Positions 9,148 through 18,401 of a stretch of 64,000 nucleotides of DNA are shown here, piece after piece (the first letter of the stretch is position 1; every line of letters starts with the position of its first letter). Below the pieces are notes generated by a model, which did no database searches, was not told the origin of the DNA, and saw nothing but the letters and a program-made list of their open reading frames with translations. Both the position numbers and the translations under genes were made by a program. Origin of the DNA: Minicystis rosea (GTDB lineage Bacteria; Myxococcota_A; Polyangia; Polyangiales; Polyangiaceae); contig CP016211.1 of NCBI GenBank assembly GCA_001931535.1, positions 15,391,501 through 15,455,500 on the forward strand, read 5' to 3'.

Positions 9148-10305
9148 ATGTCGTCTTCTGCTGCTTCCGAAAACGCGCTCCCGCCTCGATCCATCGACGA
9201 GATGGCTCGTGCCGACGGCACGGGGATCAACGACATCCGCAACCTGATCCCGAAGGAGTGCTACGTCATCGATCCGGTGAAGTCGTGGAGCGCGCTCGCG
9301 CACGCGTTCTTCCGGCTCGCGGTGGCTCTGGGCATTCTCTATTTCATCGAGCCGCATTGGGGGATCGGGCTCCTCTGGCAGGTGCCGGCGCTCGCGGCCG
9401 CGTGGCTCTTCGCGGGCTGGGCGTACACGGGGCTCTTCGTGATCGGCCACGACTGCGGACACATGGCGTTCTCCGAGCGCAAGTGGGTCAACGAGCTCGT
9501 CGGCCACATCGTGCTCGCGCCCGAGTTCACGGGCTTTCACAACTGGCGCATCTGGCACAACTTCCACCACGCCAAGACGCAGCTCCGCGGGATCGATCCG
9601 GACTGGCCGGAGAAGATGATGACCCGCGCCGAGTACGAGAAGGCGAACCTCGGCGAGAAGGCCCACGTGCGGCTCGGCTTCGGCACGCCGCTCGGCATCC
9701 TCGTCGGGTTCTGGGTCGGCATGTTCCGCCGCACGTTCATGAAGAGCTTGGCGCCGCAGATCCAGCTCACGCGCGGCGCGCCCAAGGAGCTGTTCTTCTC
9801 GACGATGTCGTGGCTCCTCGGCGCTGTCGTCATCTCGTTCTTCCTCGCGCGTTGGGGCGGCGCGTGGGCCGTGGTGAAGTTCTATCTCGTGCCCACGTTC
9901 ATCGCGGCGGCGCACGGGGCGATGCTCACGTACCTGCACCACACGAGCGGCGACGCGCTCGTCTTCGATCGCGAAGGGTGGACGCCGTTCCGCGGACAGG
10001 TGGTCTCCACGTTCAACGTGCGCTTCCCCGCCATCTGCGAAGCGATGTGGTTCGACATCAACATCCACCTGCCGCACCACCTGGCGCCGAAGATCCCTTG
10101 GTATCACCTCAAGCCCGCGGCGGAGGCCATTCGCAAGGCGCGGCCCGAGGTGTATCAGGAGCGGCAGTTCAGCTTCGCGTACCTGCGCGCCGCGTGGGCG
10201 CGGCCGCTCATCGCGCGCGCTGCGGGTGAGCAATACTACGAGATGGCCGCGTTCAGCCCCGCCGCCGAGCGCGCGCCGGACGAAGCGGCGAACGCCGCGA
10301 CCTGA
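9148..10305 (+). CDS. Membrane fatty acid desaturase
   Basis: Integral membrane di-iron desaturase of 385 residues that would introduce a double bond into acyl chains of membrane lipids. The three His boxes are present: HDCGH (after VIG), HNFHHA (in WRIWHNFHHAKT) and HLPHH (in DINIHLPHHLAP), matching the delta-12/omega-3 type rather than the acyl-CoA delta-9 type. Hydrophobic pairs flank the boxes as in the family. ATG at 9148 (MSSSAASENALPP) is chosen; an in-frame ATG lies 7 codons earlier. Electron donors (ferredoxin or cytochrome b5) are not encoded nearby. It is transcribed away from the sensor kinase, but a regulatory link is only speculation. Confidence 0.93.
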   Translation: MSSSAASENALPPRSIDEMARADGTGINDIRNLIPKECYVIDPVKSWSALAHAFFRLAVALGILYFIEPHWGIGLLWQVPALAAAWLFAGWAYTGLFVIGHDCGHMAFSERKWVNELVGHIVLAPEFTGFHNWRIWHNFHHAKTQLRGIDPDWPEKMMTRAEYEKANLGEKAHVRLGFGTPLGILVGFWVGMFRRTFMKSLAPQIQLTRGAPKELFFSTMSWLLGAVVISFFLARWGGAWAVVKFYLVPTFIAAAHGAMLTYLHHTSGDALVFDREGWTPFRGQVVSTFNVRFPAICEAMWFDINIHLPHHLAPKIPWYHLKPAAEAIRKARPEVYQERQFSFAYLRAAWARPLIARAAGEQYYEMAAFSPAAERAPDEAANAAT

Positions 10306-10360
10306 CGCTCCTCGTCACGCCCCGAGCGACCGCGCGGCGACTGCGGTCCTCGTGATACCA

Positions 10361-11968
10361 ATGGGCATGCCCCGTCGTCGCCTCCCCCCGACATCGTTGT
10401 GGCTCTCGTGCGGTGCGGCGCTGCTCGTCGCGCTCTCGCCGCGCGCCGCGAAGGCCGATCAGACGTTGACCTTCGACGGCACGCTGACCGAGGGCGGCCT
10501 CGATCACGCGTTCATCGATTTCGAGGTCCCCGCGGGCACGCAGGAGATCCAGATCGATCACGACGATCTCTCGGCCGACGACATCCTCGATTGGGGGCTC
10601 GACGATCCCGATGGATTCCGCGGTTGGGGCGGCGGCAACACCGAGCCCGCGATCGTCGGTGCGCTCGCGGCGTCGCGCAGCTACTTGGCCGGGCCGATGC
10701 CCGCGGGGACTTGGCGGGTCGTCATCGGCAAGGCGCAGATCGCCGGCGGCTCGGCCGACTATCACGTGGTGGTCACGCTGCGCGACGCGCCGACGCTCGC
10801 GCCGCAGAGCGAGCGCGCGCCCTATGTCGCGCCGGCGCCGCTCTCGAAGGAGCGCCGGTGGTACGCGGGCGATCTGCACGCGCACTCGCGCGAGAGCGGA
10901 GATGCGGATCCGACCCTCGACGATCTCGCCACCTTCGCGCGCTCGCAGGGCCTCGATTTCGTCGAATTCTCCGATCACAACACGGTGTCGCAGCTCGACT
11001 TCCTCGGCGCCGTGCAGAAGAAGCACCCCGAACTATTGCTCGTGCCCGGGGTCGAGTTCACCACCTACGATGGACACGCCAACGGCATCGGGGCGACGCG
11101 CTGGGTCGATCACAAGATCGGGCAGCCCGGGATCGACATCGCGGGCGCGGCGGCGCAGTTCCGCGAGCAGGGGGCGCTCTTCTCCATCAACCATCCGCTC
11201 CTCGACATCGGTGATCTCTGCATCGGCTGCGCGTGGAAGCACGAGCTGCCGGCCGACGCGATCGACGCGGTGGAGATCGCCACCGCGGGCTCGGCCAGCC
11301 TGCTCGGGAATCTGACGATCGATTTCTGGGACACGCTCTGCGACACGGGGCGGCACGTGGCGCCGGTCGGTGGCAGCGATGATCACAGCGCCGGCCAGAA
11401 AGGCGGCGCGTTCTCCACGCCGGTGGGCACGCCGGCGACGTTCGTGCTCGCCGATGGGCTCAGCGTGGAGAGCATCCTCGATGGCATCCGCAACAGCCGC
11501 ACCGTGGTGAAGGTGGGCGGCGCGAGTGGGCCGATGATCGAGCTCACGAGCGATGTCGCGCCCGAGGGCGACACCATCCACGCGGAGCGGATCACGCTGC
11601 ACGCGAAGATCACGGGCGCCGCCGGGCTCGCGATGCGCTGGGTGAAGAACGGCAAGACGCTCCAAGACGGCGACGTGATGGGCGACGTCGACGAGATGGA
11701 GCAGACCGTGGATGCGCCGGTCTCGGGGCAGGATCGCTATCGCGTGGAGGTGCTCTCGGGCGGGCATCCGGTGTCGCTCACGGGCCACGTGTGGCTCGAG
11801 CTGCGCAAGGCGACCGTGACGCCGCCGGATGATTCGGAGCCGGAGGTGAAGAGCGGATGCGCTTGCAACCTCGCCGAGCCTGCGCCGTTCACGCCGTGGG
11901 CCGGGATGGTGGGCGTGCTCGGGGCTTTCGGATGGATCGCCCGCAGGCGCCGCTCACTCCGCGTTTGA
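10361..11968 (+). CDS. Exported PHP-domain (CehA/McbA-like) metallohydrolase with MYXO-CTERM tail
   Basis: Secreted protein of 535 residues. The N-terminus has a Sec signal ending at about ALSPRAAKA. A beta-rich domain follows (about 28-150), then a PHP-type metal-dependent phosphoesterase domain (about 160-390) with AGDLHAHS, FSDHNT, PGVEFT, SINHP and GGSDDH, the expected metal ligands of CehA/McbA-like hydrolases. A small Ig-like region precedes the C-terminus, where a Cys-Ala-Cys motif, a hydrophobic helix and RRRRS make a MYXO-CTERM sorting tail. This implies processing and anchoring at the outer surface. ATG at 10361 is preferred because the signal peptide starts there. The last 15 bp overlap the convergent FGE-like gene. 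Substrate unknown. Confidence 0.88.
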   Translation: MGMPRRRLPPTSLWLSCGAALLVALSPRAAKADQTLTFDGTLTEGGLDHAFIDFEVPAGTQEIQIDHDDLSADDILDWGLDDPDGFRGWGGGNTEPAIVGALAASRSYLAGPMPAGTWRVVIGKAQIAGGSADYHVVVTLRDAPTLAPQSERAPYVAPAPLSKERRWYAGDLHAHSRESGDADPTLDDLATFARSQGLDFVEFSDHNTVSQLDFLGAVQKKHPELLLVPGVEFTTYDGHANGIGATRWVDHKIGQPGIDIAGAAAQFREQGALFSINHPLLDIGDLCIGCAWKHELPADAIDAVEIATAGSASLLGNLTIDFWDTLCDTGRHVAPVGGSDDHSAGQKGGAFSTPVGTPATFVLADGLSVESILDGIRNSRTVVKVGGASGPMIELTSDVAPEGDTIHAERITLHAKITGAAGLAMRWVKNGKTLQDGDVMGDVDEMEQTVDAPVSGQDRYRVEVLSGGHPVSLTGHVWLELRKATVTPPDDSEPEVKSGCACNLAEPAPFTPWAGMVGVLGAFGWIARRRRSLRV

Positions 11969-12979
11969 GCAGCAGCGCATGCCGGTGGAGTAATCGTAGT
12001 AGTCCTTCTTGTGGGCCGTGACGGTGGACTCGCAGCCGTCGCGCTTCGATCGAGAAAAGAAGCCGCCGTCGAAGCGTCCGCGATCGTCCTCGACCCACTC
12101 GTCGAGGTTGCCGTTCATGTCCCAGAGCGCGTCGTCACCCCACGTGCTGCGGCAGGTGAGCGTCGCGCCGGTGCGGCGGAGGAGCGGATCGCCGCTCGCC
12201 TCCTGCACCAAGTTGAGGCGTGGATCGTGGTGGCCGATGGAGGGGTTGTCGTGGAGCTCCGCCGCCGGGTGGAGGGCGCGGAAGATGTTGCAGGCGCCCT
12301 GCCGATACTCGACGCCGTAGGGATAACGCTGTTGCTTCTCGCCTTCGCACGCGAGGACCCATTCGTCGTGCCGGCAGAGCCGTTTGCCCGCGTTCTCGCA
12401 GGCGCGTGCGGCGACGATGCCCGAGAGGTAGCCATTCGGCACCACGCCCGCGCGCGAGACCGCGACGGGCTCGACATCACGCTTGCGCTGCCACTCGGGC
12501 AGCGCGGGAAGCGCTATTTGGCGCGCGGTCTCGCTGCCGATCTCGAGGCGCTGCTTCTCCCACGTGGTCGCGATCTGCACGGCGCTGCGGCGATCGGGCG
12601 GATAGTAGGGCGAGATGCTCATGCCCGTGGCCTTGTCGACGAGCGATGCCTCCCAGCGATCGATGCAGAAGGGGCGCACGCGCGTCGGCTCGGCGGGGCT
12701 CGTGCCGCGCGGAGGATCGCCGCCGGGGATGCGGAGCATGCCGCGCGGGCACGCGACGACGGGAACGAGCGGCGCGGCCGCCGACGGCGCGTCGGTCGCG
12801 ACACCGGGAGGCGGCGGCGCCGGCGCGGGCGCGCTGTCGATGGGAGGCGCCTGCGAGGTCTCTACCGGAGCGGCGTCGCTCCCGGCATCGACGCCGCTCG
12901 GACCACCGCCCGAGCACGTGCACGACGCCGCGAGCGCGGTCGTGAGCGAGAGGGCGAGCAGGCGTTGGATCGGAGGCAT
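11954..12979 (-). CDS. FGE/SUMF1-fold lipoprotein
   Basis: Lipoprotein of 341 residues: signal MPPIQRLLALSLTTALAASC with lipidation Cys 20, then a Pro/Ala/Asp-rich linker to about residue 75, then a formylglycine-generating-enzyme (sulfatase-modifying factor) domain. Recognisable elements are ACPRGMLRIPGGDPPRG, FCIDRWEAS, RLCRHDEWVLACEGEK, WDMNGNLDEWVED and the C-terminal MRCCSN. Myxobacteria encode many such proteins; most are not sulfatase activators but act as binding or structural modules. Its lipidated, extracytoplasmic position and neighbouring sulfatase-fold protein without the modifiable Cys argue against a maturation role here. Convergent 15-bp overlap with the PHP gene. Confidence 0.87.
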   Translation of the reverse strand: MPPIQRLLALSLTTALAASCTCSGGGPSGVDAGSDAAPVETSQAPPIDSAPAPAPPPPGVATDAPSAAAPLVPVVACPRGMLRIPGGDPPRGTSPAEPTRVRPFCIDRWEASLVDKATGMSISPYYPPDRRSAVQIATTWEKQRLEIGSETARQIALPALPEWQRKRDVEPVAVSRAGVVPNGYLSGIVAARACENAGKRLCRHDEWVLACEGEKQQRYPYGVEYRQGACNIFRALHPAAELHDNPSIGHHDPRLNLVQEASGDPLLRRTGATLTCRSTWGDDALWDMNGNLDEWVEDDRGRFDGGFFSRSKRDGCESTVTAHKKDYYDYSTGMRCCSNAE

Positions 12980-13010
12980 CGGCGATCCGGAGCGGCGTTT
13001 CGGGGCCCGT

Positions 13011-15197
13011 CTACCACTTGCGATACGGGACCACGTAGCCGGGGCGGCGGAGCGTGTGCACCTCGAAGAACGCGTTGAGCGCGCCGAGGCGAGAGGCGGA
13101 GAGCGGATCGCCCTCGCGATAGAGGTTGTTCTCTTCGCCCGGATCGCGGGCGAGATCGTAGATCTCCACGACGTGCGTCTTGGTGTCGTAGATGACCTTG
13201 GAGCCGTCGGGCAGGATCATGGATCGCTTGAGCCGCGCCTCGGCCGCGATGGGCCGCTCGAGCTTCGGTGACTCGCCGCGCAGGTAGCCGGTGAGGCTCT
13301 GGCCCATGTAGCGGCCCGGCGTGGCCACGCCCATGAGATCGAGGATCGTGGGCGCGATGTCCATGGTCGACACCTCGTCCTTCACGACGCGCGGCTTGCC
13401 GCCGGGCAGGTAGACCATGAGCGGCACGCGCAGGAGCTCGTCGTAGAGGCTCACCGCGTGGCGCTGCGTCCCGTGCTCGCCGAAGGCCTCGCCGTGATCG
13501 GCCATGATGATGATGCACGTGCGCGAGAGGAGGCGCTTGTTGCTTTCCAGCATCTTGGTGAGGCGCTGGATCTGCTTGTCGATGCGGGACAGCTCGGCGA
13601 TGTACCCGAGGAACGGCGTGGCCCGCTTGCCCGCGCTCGTGTACGGCGAGTGCGCGTCGAGCATGTGCACGAAGTAGAATTGCGGGAGCGCGGCGCGCTC
13701 CTTGAGGCGGCTCATCACGGGGGTGAGGAGCTGCTGGGCGCGCGCGTAATCACCGCGGCGCTGGCTCTCTTCTTCCTCGAAGCCACGGACGATGCCGTTC
13801 TGGTTCACGAGCCACGACGTGCCGTCGGAGTTCAGCGTGTAGACGCCGGCCTGCGTGAGCAGCGCGGGGAAGCGCGGTGACTGATCTTCGTGCGGGAAGA
13901 CGAGGCTGTTGTCGACGCCGCTCGTGCGCGTCCAGTAGAGCTGGGAGTAGTAGACGTCGGCGAACATCGACGAGATCGAGGGCGCCGTCGAGCTGCCCGC
14001 GGATCGCGCGTTGGTGAAGTAGACCGACTCGTCGCGGATGCGGAACAGCTCCGGGAGCTCCTCGCGGTACTTCTCGTTGCTGAGCACGTCGGCGCGCATC
14101 GAGTCGATGCCGAGGAGGATGATGATCGGATCCTTGGGCAGGATCGCGGTCGTCGGCGGGATGGCGGGGAGCGCCGAGCGATCGGCGAACCACGGGCCCT
14201 TGCCTTCGGGCACGTTGGGCGTCCCGGGCACGCCGGCGTGGAGCGCGCCGAGGAAGGGGAAGAGCGCGGCGCCCGGGTAGCGCTGGAGATCGAGCTGCAC
14301 CGCGTTGCTCGGCTGCACGACGAGCGCGAGCGCGCCCCACACCGCGGCCACGGCGGCGAGCACGGCGCCCGTGCGCGGCGTGGCGGCGGGCTTCAGCGCG
14401 GCCGGGATGGGCGCACGCGCGAAGGAGACGCTCGCGACCACGCCGGCGAGCACCGCGATGAGCAAGTGCACGCCGGGGTAGCTCTGCGTGATGAAGAGAT
14501 GGATCTCGGGATAGTCGTGCTCGATGCCGTTGAGCACGACGGCGCTCGCGGCCTCGGCGAGCCCGAGCGACCAATGCCACCGCCGCACCGCATGGCGGCC
14601 CACCGCGAGCGCGATGGGCACCGAGAGCGACAGCCCGAACGTGAGCGCGCCCATGCGCAGCGCGTGGATCGGGATTCGGTTGGCCAGCGAGTCCGAGATG
14701 CCCGAGAGATCCTCGGCGTAGAAGACGTAGCCAATCGCCCAGGAAAAGGCCGTCAGCACGCCGTACGCGACCACGCGCGAGCGCGGCCCGAAGCGACGAT
14801 AAGCCCACACGCCCGCCGCCGCGATCGCGCCGATCGCCAGCAGATAGCCGGCGCTGACGGCCATCGCATTGGCGCGCACCGACATCGGCGTGCGCGCGTA
14901 CGGGCGCGTCACGAACACACCCAGATCGACGATCGCGGCGAAGGCGAAGCCGAGGAGGACCGACACGGCTTGGCGCGTAGGCGAGATCTCCGGCTCGGGC
15001 TCGGCGCTCTTCTTCGTCGTGGGTACGGCGGTGGTCTCGGCCGGCGCGTTCTCCACGGGGATCGGCGCGTTCTCCACGGGGATCGGCGCGGCGGTCTCGG
15101 GAGCCTCGGGCGCGGCGCGCGTCTCCGGCGCGGGGGCAGGGATCTCCGGGGATCCCGAGGGCGCGCTGTCGCCCGCGGGGCTCAGCGGATGTTCCAT
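13011..15197 (-). CDS. Membrane sulfatase-fold enzyme (LTA synthase/phosphotransferase-like)
   Basis: Membrane protein of 728 residues. After a Pro/Ala-rich cytoplasmic leader with a duplicated IPVENAP, there are about seven hydrophobic helices (about 75-295), then an extracytoplasmic alkaline-phosphatase-superfamily domain (about 355-690). Metal-site motifs LLGIDSMRAD and MADHGEAFGEHG are clear. At the nucleophile position it has SSTAPS (Thr 404), not CxPSR, so the formylglycine mechanism is excluded and a Thr or Ser nucleophile is likely, as in lipoteichoic acid synthase-like and phosphoethanolamine transferase-like enzymes. Start at 15197 overlaps the upstream membrane gene by 16 bp with AAGGA inside it, indicating coupling. 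It may decorate an envelope glycan. Confidence 0.88.
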   Translation of the reverse strand: MEHPLSPAGDSAPSGSPEIPAPAPETRAAPEAPETAAPIPVENAPIPVENAPAETTAVPTTKKSAEPEPEISPTRQAVSVLLGFAFAAIVDLGVFVTRPYARTPMSVRANAMAVSAGYLLAIGAIAAAGVWAYRRFGPRSRVVAYGVLTAFSWAIGYVFYAEDLSGISDSLANRIPIHALRMGALTFGLSLSVPIALAVGRHAVRRWHWSLGLAEAASAVVLNGIEHDYPEIHLFITQSYPGVHLLIAVLAGVVASVSFARAPIPAALKPAATPRTGAVLAAVAAVWGALALVVQPSNAVQLDLQRYPGAALFPFLGALHAGVPGTPNVPEGKGPWFADRSALPAIPPTTAILPKDPIIILLGIDSMRADVLSNEKYREELPELFRIRDESVYFTNARSAGSSTAPSISSMFADVYYSQLYWTRTSGVDNSLVFPHEDQSPRFPALLTQAGVYTLNSDGTSWLVNQNGIVRGFEEEESQRRGDYARAQQLLTPVMSRLKERAALPQFYFVHMLDAHSPYTSAGKRATPFLGYIAELSRIDKQIQRLTKMLESNKRLLSRTCIIIMADHGEAFGEHGTQRHAVSLYDELLRVPLMVYLPGGKPRVVKDEVSTMDIAPTILDLMGVATPGRYMGQSLTGYLRGESPKLERPIAAEARLKRSMILPDGSKVIYDTKTHVVEIYDLARDPGEENNLYREGDPLSASRLGALNAFFEVHTLRRPGYVVPYRKW

Positions 15198-16921
15198 GTG
15201 TAGCGATCCTTCTTCTTGAGCCCGAGCGACTTGAAGAGCTTGGAGTCGACGGCCACGAGCTGATCGGAGAGGAAGATGTCGGCCGAGCGACGCCCGCTCT
15301 GCTGCTCACCCCGGATCGGGCCGCGTTGATCGTAGACGATGGTGTACCCGTTCTCCTTGAGGATGGGCCCATCGCGCTTCGGCACGACGGTGAACACGAT
15401 GTCCGGCCGCGGCGTGCCGCAGGCCCGCTCGAGCTTGGCGGCGTTGCCGAAATAGGTCTCGAGGGAGAGCGTCATGCCGTAGCGGGTGTCGTCGAGGATC
15501 TCGTACGCCGTGGGGCACGTGAGGAAGTCGCGCGTGGCCAGCGAGCACGTGTCGAGGAAGCGAATGGCGCCGTAGTTCGCGACGGCCACGTGGTACGTCA
15601 CCATGCCCGCCTGGGTCGACATGATGACGACCTTGCGGTTCGGATCCTTCTCGCGGATCTCGTGCACGAGATCGAGCATCGTCGCGGTGACCGGGATGTC
15701 GCGCAGGTGCACCACGTTGGTGAGCTCGAACCAGCTCTCGCCCCGGGCGCCGGAGAGCGCGTCCGCCTGCGCGCGGAGGCCGGGCGTCGTCCAAATCGGG
15801 CGCCCGTTGGAGCTCGTGAAGGCGAGGAGCACGGTGCCGGCCACGTTCATCGCCACGAGGATGCCCACGGTGCGCTGCGCCCAGCGCGGGTTCGTGATCC
15901 GGCTCTGGATGCCGAGGATGGTGACGACCGCGAGGAGCGGGAACGCGTGCGCGAAGAAGCGCGCGCCCTTCATCCAATCGCCGCCGACGAGCACGATGAA
16001 CGCGAGGTACGCGATCACGAAGGCGGCCGAGAGCACGGCGGCGAACTGCGGAGCCTCGTCGGTGCGCGCGCGCCGGATCACGTGACGGACGCCGTAGAAG
16101 ACGCCCGGCAGCACCCACAGCGCCGCGGGGAAGAGGCCCGTCCCGATGTACGTGAGGCCGTCGAGGATGGAGAGCCCCGGCACCTTCGAGTACACGGGGT
16201 TCGGGAAATTCAGGCCGAAGTACTTGCGACGGAAGGCGAAGAGGAGCGCGCACTCCGCGGCCGCGATCACCGCCAGCGTGAGCGGCGGGCGAACCACCGC
16301 GAGGAGCGCGCCGGCCGGCTTGCCGAAGCGATGGCGCCGGAGCGCGACGTACGCGAGGGCGGCGGCGAGGATGCACGCGAGCACGAGCGGGCTCTCCGGC
16401 CGCGCGGTCACGTAGAGCATCATGGCGAGGCCCGCGCGCACGAGCCCGAGGCTCGACGGCGCGTCGAGGTAGCGCGCGCATTCGTAGACGACCCACACTG
16501 CCGCGGCCGCGACGATGGTCGTCTCCAAGCCGCCGAAGCCCCAATGAATGAAGCACTCGGCCGTGCCGACGAGGAGCTCGAGCCCGCGGGGCGCGTCCGG
16601 CGCCGCGAGCCGCGCGAGGCGCGCGACCAAGAGGATCGCCGCGATGCCCGCGAGGATCGACGTGAGCGGCCCGAGCGTGGGGAGCTGGATGTGCGTCACC
16701 GCGCCGAGGACGGCGAGGATGAGCACGTGGGCGAGGCTCGAGCTCTGCTCGACGCGCTCACCGTTGTAGTTGTAGATCTGCCCGAGCTTTTGGAGGCTGT
16801 GCGCGGCCCAATAGGTGATGTGGCTGTCGTCGTGGCCGGTCGAGCAGAAGAGGCCGAACCCGAGCACGAGGAACGCGACGATCGCCGCGATGGGGAAGAA
16901 GGACCGAGGAAGACGGGGCAT
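15182..16921 (-). CDS. Polytopic membrane protein, GT-C glycosyltransferase-like (AftB/ZomB-like)
   Basis: Membrane protein of 579 residues with about ten hydrophobic helices and a C-terminal soluble domain from about residue 400. The first external loop contains GHDDSHITYWAAHSLQKLG followed by NYNGERVEQSSS, which resembles the acidic DD motif and ERVEGYTN-type segment of GT-C enzymes such as mycobacterial AftB and the ZomB family. These use polyprenyl-phosphate sugars on the outer side of the inner membrane. ATG at 16921 is preferred to a GTG 12 codons upstream. The 3' end overlaps the sulfatase-fold gene, so the two probably act on the same surface glycan. Assignment rests on motif resemblance and topology. 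Confidence 0.75.
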   Translation of the reverse strand: MPRLPRSFFPIAAIVAFLVLGFGLFCSTGHDDSHITYWAAHSLQKLGQIYNYNGERVEQSSSLAHVLILAVLGAVTHIQLPTLGPLTSILAGIAAILLVARLARLAAPDAPRGLELLVGTAECFIHWGFGGLETTIVAAAAVWVVYECARYLDAPSSLGLVRAGLAMMLYVTARPESPLVLACILAAALAYVALRRHRFGKPAGALLAVVRPPLTLAVIAAAECALLFAFRRKYFGLNFPNPVYSKVPGLSILDGLTYIGTGLFPAALWVLPGVFYGVRHVIRRARTDEAPQFAAVLSAAFVIAYLAFIVLVGGDWMKGARFFAHAFPLLAVVTILGIQSRITNPRWAQRTVGILVAMNVAGTVLLAFTSSNGRPIWTTPGLRAQADALSGARGESWFELTNVVHLRDIPVTATMLDLVHEIREKDPNRKVVIMSTQAGMVTYHVAVANYGAIRFLDTCSLATRDFLTCPTAYEILDDTRYGMTLSLETYFGNAAKLERACGTPRPDIVFTVVPKRDGPILKENGYTIVYDQRGPIRGEQQSGRRSADIFLSDQLVAVDSKLFKSLGLKKKDRYTWNIR

Positions 16922-17781
16922 GGGCACGGTTCGACGAAGGCTGCGAGGGCACGTCACCGCAGCCCCATCGCCCGCCCTTCTCGTCTCGTCCTCGTCGGGT
17001 CCGACCTCGAACGCGCGGGCCCCGCGGGCCTCTCGTGCGTTGCGGGTGCTGGCGTGGAGGCCCGAAGAAAGACGCCATGCGAAGGTCGTGGGATCGGATG
17101 CTGCGAGGCGTTCGCCCCCAAACGGACGACACCATCTCGAGCGTGCTTGCGCGCGCCGGTGACCGGCGGCGTCTGCCGCGCCCGAAATCCGCGCTTAGTT
17201 GCCACACCTGATCCGGGACCGCAAGCCCCGGACCGCGCGCGACCGCGGGGCACTCGGCCTCTCGCGCACGGGGCAATCGCGCTGCGATCGATCTGCGATC
17301 GAGCCGTGACGATATGGATTCGCGAGGACCGTCACCTCGCCGGCGCGCTCTCCCGTGAGGCTGCATGACGCGAATGCGATATCGACAGACGCGCTGAATC
17401 GACCATTGCCGCGACCCGCGCGCAAGCGACCCTCGGGCCCCACAGCCGGACCACAGGCGGGCTCGAATGTCGCGCGGATTCGCGTCTTCCGTGGTGGGTG
17501 CTCTCTCGTGTCACGAGTCTCGGGAACGTGGCGCGGCGCCTTTCCCTCGACGGAGCAAAGCCCGTTTCGCCTCCGTGCGCCCGTCACGCGCCGAGCTTCG
17601 TGAGAGGCCAGAACCTCGGGAGCGCGCGCCGCGTCGCCGAGCACTTCCAGGATCGGAACAATGGGGACTCCAGCGCGAGGCCTCGGGCCTGGATGTCATG
17701 GCCGGCGTCGATTGCGGAATCGAGGCTCCGGCCCCAATCGCACGGCGGGAGCCTCGCTGTTGGCTCCGCCGAGGGGGCCAG
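16922..17781. other. Intergenic stretch, no gene recognised
   Basis: About 860 bp between two divergent genes. Open frames here are short, Arg-rich and unlike any family; no tRNA fold, repeat or clear terminator was seen. It may hold promoters for both neighbours. Confidence 0.5.
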
Positions 17782-18384
17782 ATGCGAAGGGAATCGATTG
17801 CTCGGAAACCGGGCCTCGGGGGGCGGCGCAGCGCCGGTCTCATCGAAGCGTGCGCGCTGTTCACGGTGGCTGCGGTGGGGTCGCTCTTGGCCGGCCTCGG
17901 CTCGCTCGATCCCCCGGCGCCCGCCGCGCGCATGGCCGACATCCATTGTGCCAGCGAGGATGCCGAGGGCCTGCGGACCATCGTTCGAAGCTGTCTCACG
18001 AGCCCTCCCGGCGCGTGCGCGTACATGGGTTTGGCGATCGACTCCATCTCCGAGCGCGATCGAAGCCGGACGCGCATCCACCCCGCGTGTGTCCAGAGCG
18101 ATGTGATCGTCGCCTTGCAACAGCACGCCGCCGAGATTCGATCCACGTGGGCGGAGAAGCCGTTTCTGTCCCTGCGCGGTCATACGTACAACGTGATGCG
18201 GATGGGCAAGGACGCGCTCGATCGCCGGAGCGCCTTCCCGCTCCGGACGAGCCGAGCCCACGGCGCCGTTCCACCGACGCTCGCCGTGATCGAGAGCGAG
18301 GACGGCCTCTACCTCCTCCACGATTCCAGCGGTGACGATGATCCCGGCCACGCGGAGGCGCTGCTCGAAGGACGACACGAATAA
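17782..18384 (+). CDS. Hypothetical exported or membrane-anchored protein
   Basis: Unrecognised protein of 200 residues. ATG at 17782 is chosen because GAGGGGG lies just upstream and an N-terminal hydrophobic segment (LIEACALFTVAAVGSLLAGL) begins about 25 residues in. The exported part has several Cys (DIHCASEDAEGL, SCLTSPPGACAYMG, HPACVQSD) that could form disulfides, plus a C-terminal acidic stretch. The frame is open for about 100 codons upstream, but that part is low-complexity Arg/Ser. It ends 17 bp before recQ on the same strand. No function is proposed. Confidence 0.5.
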   Translation: MRRESIARKPGLGGRRSAGLIEACALFTVAAVGSLLAGLGSLDPPAPAARMADIHCASEDAEGLRTIVRSCLTSPPGACAYMGLAIDSISERDRSRTRIHPACVQSDVIVALQQHAAEIRSTWAEKPFLSLRGHTYNVMRMGKDALDRRSAFPLRTSRAHGAVPPTLAVIESEDGLYLLHDSSGDDDPGHAEALLEGRHE

Positions 18385-18401
18385 CGCTCCGCCACCCCGC
18401 C

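Noticed and set aside
11954..12979. Sulfatase-activating formylglycine-generating enzyme
   Set aside because: It is a lipoprotein outside the cytoplasm and the adjacent sulfatase-fold protein has no Cys in the consensus.
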